Positions 60,968 to 64,000 of a stretch of DNA of 64,000 bases are shown piece after piece. Each line of letters begins with the position of its first letter. Position 1 is the first letter of the stretch. The translations under genes were made by a program, and so were the position numbers. This DNA is from Donghicola mangrovi (GTDB lineage Bacteria; Pseudomonadota; Alphaproteobacteria; Rhodobacterales; Rhodobacteraceae): positions 1 through 64,000 of the forward strand of contig NZ_JABCJE010000013.1 in the NCBI RefSeq assembly GCF_013377535.1. The letters run 5' to 3'. The notes beneath the pieces are model-generated. The model made no database searches. It saw only the letters and a list, made by a program, of their open reading frames with translations, and was not told the origin of the DNA.

Positions 60968-63151
60968 TTAGCCCTCCAGCAACGCCACCATGCGGTCGGG
61001 CAGCACCGGATAGTCATAGGCCCGCTTGCTCGTCGCATGGCTGATCGCGTTGATAACCGCGGCTCCGGCGCCAGAGATGCCCAGTTCCCCGATGCCCTTG
61101 GTCTGGATCGGGTTGGCCCAGTCATCGCGCTCCTCCAGGAACACCACCTGCATATCGCCGGGCACATCCGCGTGGGCTGGCACGTGGTAATTGGCAAGGT
61201 CGCGGGTCACGATATGGCCGTCGCGCGGATCGCTCTGCATCTCTTCGGTCAGGGCGGCACCGATACCCCAGATCATCCCGCCAAGCGCCTGACTGCGCGC
61301 GGTTTTCTCGTTCAGGATACGGCCCATAGACATCACCCCCAGCATCCGGCGCACGCGGATTTCTCCGGTCCATTCGTTGACCGCAACCTCGGCGAAATGC
61401 GCGCCAAAGCCCGAGGAAAAATGGCTTTTGGCGGTTTTCCCCTTTTGGATGGTCGCTTCGGCTAGGATTTCCTCGGACACAAGTTCCGTCAGGGCAGCCT
61501 CTCGGTTATCGCCACGGGCCTGACCGTTTTGCAGGGTCAAACCCTCCGCGTCACAGCCGAGCCGTTCAGCAATCTCTGCCCGCAGCTTTCTCGCAGCTAG
61601 GAACACGGCGGAGCCTGCGGAATTCGCTCCGAAGCTACCGCCAGAGCCCGACGCACCGGGCAAATCGGAATCCCCCAGACGCACCGTCACATTCGCGGCA
61701 GGCAAACCCAGCATCTCGGCCGTGATTTGCGCCAGAATGGCGTAGGTGCCGGTGCCGATATCGGTCATGTCGGTCTCGACGATGGCTTGATCGCCGGTCA
61801 GGCGCACGCGGGCCGAGGATTTCACCAGCATGTTCGATCGCGCGGCCGAGGCCATGCCGATCCCGATCAGCCAGTCCCCTTCGCGGCGAGTTCCGGCTTG
61901 CCAACGGTCGGCCCAGCCAAAACGAGCAGCGCCTTCGGTCAGGCAATCGGCCAACCGGCGGGCGCTATAGGGGCGACCGTCGATGGGATGCTTTTCGGGC
62001 AGGTTCTTTAGCCGCAGCTCCAGCGGGTCCATCCCCAGCGCATCGGCCAACTCGTCAATCGCGGCCTCGAAGGCCAGCATTCCGACAGCCTCGCCCGGCG
62101 CGCGCACGGAACCCGCAGGCGTTGCCGCAATGCGCGCCACGGTCTGGGTAAAGCTCAGTCCGTCCGCGCCATACAGGAACTGCGAGGCTTGGCTCACGGG
62201 CTCGGCAAACCCCTCTCCGTCGATGTTGGACACGCGGTCATCGTGGGAAATCGCGGTGATCCGGCCGTCCTTGGTGGCCCCAAGGCGGACGCGCTGCGCG
62301 GTTTCAGACCGGCGCAGGACGGTGTCGAACACTGTCTGGCGGGTCATCACAACGCGCACAGGGCGGCCCAATTTTTGCGCGGCGATGGCGGCGGCGGCAG
62401 CTTCGGGGCCAAGACCCAGCTTGGAGCCGAACCCGCCCCCGACAAAGGGCGCGAGGATGCGCACCTTGGAGGGGTCGATCCCCAGTGTGTCGGCTAGCTC
62501 GGCCTTGTTGAACCGCACCATCTGGAGGGCGCTGCGCAGGGTCACGTGGTCCCCTTGCCAATCGGCGATGGCGGCGTGGGGCTCCATCGCGGCGGCGGCC
62601 TGAGAGGGCGTGGTGTAGGCACGGTCAATCTGCACTTCAGCAGCGGACCAAGAACTGTCGAAATCGCCCGCGGTGACGGGATCGTCGGTTTCCGTGTCCG
62701 GCGTTGTCTCGGGCGAAACTGCGGCGGCTTCGGCATGATAGTGCACGGTCAGGCGCTGAGCGGCGTCCCGTGCGGCCTCGAAGGTTTCGGCGACGACCAG
62801 CGCGATGGGTTGGCCGTGGTAATGGACCTCGTCCCCGGTCTGCACGGGGGCTGATCCGGCCATGCCTTGGGCAGGGTTGCGGATCATGCGGGGGTCGGTG
62901 ATCACGTCGATCACGCCGTCGATCCCGAGCACCGTATCACGGTCCATGCCGGTGATCCGCCCGCGCGCGATGGTCGCCCGCACCAGCACCCCGTGAGCCA
63001 TCCCGTCCGGCGCATGATCGGCAGTGTAGTCCGCGGTGCCTGAGACTTTGCGCGGGCCATCTGGGCGATCCATCGGGGTGCCGATCACGCCTTGTTTCGT
63101 TTCGTCCAGCAGGCGGGGCTGCGGACTGTCCATGGTAAAGTGATCTTTCAT
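60968..63151 (-). CDS. Molybdenum-cofactor subunit of xanthine/aldehyde dehydrogenase family (PaoC/YagR-like)
   Basis: The 727-residue protein has the xanthine-oxidase-family large-subunit layout: [20 protein letters not shown] at the start, [20 protein letters not shown] for the cofactor, [20 protein letters not shown], and the catalytic Glu in [16 protein letters not shown]. The 727-residue length matches PaoC. It oxidises aldehydes or heterocycles. Its start overlaps the FAD subunit stop in ATGA; an iron-sulfur subunit is expected beyond the window. Confidence 0.93.
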   Translation of the reverse strand: MKDHFTMDSPQPRLLDETKQGVIGTPMDRPDGPRKVSGTADYTADHAPDGMAHGVLVRATIARGRITGMDRDTVLGIDGVIDVITDPRMIRNPAQGMAGSAPVQTGDEVHYHGQPIALVVAETFEAARDAAQRLTVHYHAEAAAVSPETTPDTETDDPVTAGDFDSSWSAAEVQIDRAYTTPSQAAAAMEPHAAIADWQGDHVTLRSALQMVRFNKAELADTLGIDPSKVRILAPFVGGGFGSKLGLGPEAAAAAIAAQKLGRPVRVVMTRQTVFDTVLRRSETAQRVRLGATKDGRITAISHDDRVSNIDGEGFAEPVSQASQFLYGADGLSFTQTVARIAATPAGSVRAPGEAVGMLAFEAAIDELADALGMDPLELRLKNLPEKHPIDGRPYSARRLADCLTEGAARFGWADRWQAGTRREGDWLIGIGMASAARSNMLVKSSARVRLTGDQAIVETDMTDIGTGTYAILAQITAEMLGLPAANVTVRLGDSDLPGASGSGGSFGANSAGSAVFLAARKLRAEIAERLGCDAEGLTLQNGQARGDNREAALTELVSEEILAEATIQKGKTAKSHFSSGFGAHFAEVAVNEWTGEIRVRRMLGVMSMGRILNEKTARSQALGGMIWGIGAALTEEMQSDPRDGHIVTRDLANYHVPAHADVPGDMQVVFLEERDDWANPIQTKGIGELGISGAGAAVINAISHATSKRAYDYPVLPDRMVALLEG

Positions 63152-64000
63152 GCCTCTGCCCTCGCGATGTCGGTGCCGGTTGTGTCGGCCAGCCCGGTCA
63201 GCTGGCGCATGGTGGCGACGAAGGTCCGGCGCAGCAGTGCGCGTTTGTATTCGGTTTCGGGGTGTGGCGCGGGATCAGGGGCCAAGAGGTCCGCCGCGCG
63301 GCGGAACAGATCGTCCGAGGCCGGTTGCCCCAGCAGCATCTGCTCCACTTCGGGGATCGTCCATGGCTTCGGCGCGACGCTGCCAAAGGCGAGGCTGACG
63401 TCCGTGATCGTGCCACCCTCCATCGTGACCGCTCCGGCCACCGACACCAGCGCAAAGGCATAGGACGCCCGGTCGCGCACTTTGCGATAGCCCTGCCGGC
63501 TGCCCGACTTCGGCGCGGGCAGGATCACTGCCGTGATCAGGTCGCCGGTTTCAAGGATCGTCTCGCGGTCCGGTCGGTCCGCGGGCGGGACATAGAGGTC
63601 TTGCAGGGGGACGCGGCGGGTGCCGTTCGCGCCGTGGATTTCCACCTCGGCGCCTAGGGCGGTCAGCGCCACCGCCATGTCCGACGGGTGCGCTGCAAGG
63701 CAGTGATCGGACGTCCCGAACAGGGCCAGCATCCGCCCACCCCCGCCAATGGCCGCGCAGCCCGCACCGGGGGTGCGTTTGTTACAGGGCTGCGAGGTGT
63801 CGTAGAAATACGGGCAGCGCGTACGTTGCAGCAGGTTGCCGCCGGTTGTGGCCTTGTTCCGGATTTGGGCCGACGCGCCCGCAAGGATGGCCCGCGACAG
63901 CAGCGGCCATCCGGCGCGCACGAGGGGATCGTAGGCCAAGGCGCTGTTCGTCACCAATGCGCCGATGCGCAGGCCGTCGCCCTCGGGCACGATGGCGGAC
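63148..64000 (-). CDS. FAD-binding subunit of the same dehydrogenase (PaoB/YagS-like), partial
   Basis: The gene is cut by the window end; 283 residues are visible, lacking the N-terminus. It has the FAD site [20 protein letters not shown] and then cysteines in CPYFYD, PCNKR and GAGCAA, the extra [4Fe-4S] motif of PaoB-type subunits. The end shows [13 protein letters not shown] and FGSVAPKPW. It transfers electrons from the molybdenum and iron-sulfur centres to its acceptor. Confidence 0.92.
   Translation of the reverse strand, partial: SAIVPEGDGLRIGALVTNSALAYDPLVRAGWPLLSRAILAGASAQIRNKATTGGNLLQRTRCPYFYDTSQPCNKRTPGAGCAAIGGGGRMLALFGTSDHCLAAHPSDMAVALTALGAEVEIHGANGTRRVPLQDLYVPPADRPDRETILETGDLITAVILPAPKSGSRQGYRKVRDRASYAFALVSVAGAVTMEGGTITDVSLAFGSVAPKPWTIPEVEQMLLGQPASDDLFRRAADLLAPDPAPHPETEYKRALLRRTFVATMRQLTGLADTTGTDIARAEA

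Overview
The window looks like chromosomal DNA of a high-GC alphaproteobacterium, most likely Rhodobacterales (Rhodobacteraceae). This rests on gene content: many ABC importers with separate binding proteins, an alphaproteobacterial-type phn cluster with two phnE genes and a DUF1045 gene, PPK2, an MprF/LpiA-type protein, and a three-subunit GMC dehydrogenase. I see no rRNA, tRNA, insertion sequence, phage gene or CRISPR array. Coding density is very high and several genes appear to use TTG or GTG starts with good Shine-Dalgarno sequences.

Layout. (1) 40-10613: a sugar or cyclitol catabolic locus on the minus strand. It has three TIM-barrel isomerase/epimerase-like enzymes, a small quinol-monooxygenase-like protein, two Gfo/Idh/MocA dehydrogenases, and a CUT2-type ABC importer (one ATPase, two permeases, one binding protein). 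A divergent LacI regulator sits beside it. (2) 10632-14225: a three-subunit periplasmic FAD dehydrogenase (small subunit, GMC flavoprotein, triheme cytochrome c). (3) 14663-17754: a small ORF, PPK2 and an OmpA-domain protein. (4) 17793-20162: a CGNR regulator divergent from an alpha/beta hydrolase and an azoreductase, with two inverted repeats between them. (5) 20264-21918: an orphan pair of sugar ABC permeases. (6) 22042-28992: a LysR-centred cluster of small redox and detoxification genes (AKR, cyclophilin-like, two cupins, CMD, F420-reductase-like, SnoaL-like, multicopper oxidase). Similar short motifs lie about 90-100 bases upstream of four of these genes. (7) 29145-31766: MprF.

(8) 31967-44228: a complete phosphonate uptake and C-P lyase cluster (phnCDE1E2, hexapeptide acyltransferase, phnF, phnGHIJKLN, DUF1045 2H phosphoesterase, phnM). 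(9) 44282-52894: a LacI regulator, a CX5R phosphatase, an inositol-monophosphatase-family enzyme and an FbpABC/AfuABC-type importer, next to a divergent two-gene unit encoding an unknown secreted protein and a beta-propeller phytase. I read this as a candidate route that releases an organophosphate, probably inositol phosphates from phytate, in the periplasm, imports it intact and dephosphorylates it in the cytoplasm. (10) 52937-55869: a four-gene operon, RHH protein - CHAD protein - ParA-like ATPase - CYTH protein, behind a 26-bp palindrome. It may be a positioning system for polyphosphate granules. (11) 56029-60925: a ugp-type glycerol-3-phosphate importer with a TIM-barrel enzyme as last gene. 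(12) 60968-64000: molybdenum and FAD subunits of an aldehyde/xanthine-dehydrogenase-family enzyme, cut by the window end.

Regions 3 and 8-11 share a theme: acquisition, release and storage of phosphorus. Pho-box-like half-sites lie before phnC and ugpC. The two least described units are the phytase/importer/phosphatase locus and the RHH-CHAD-ParA-CYTH operon.
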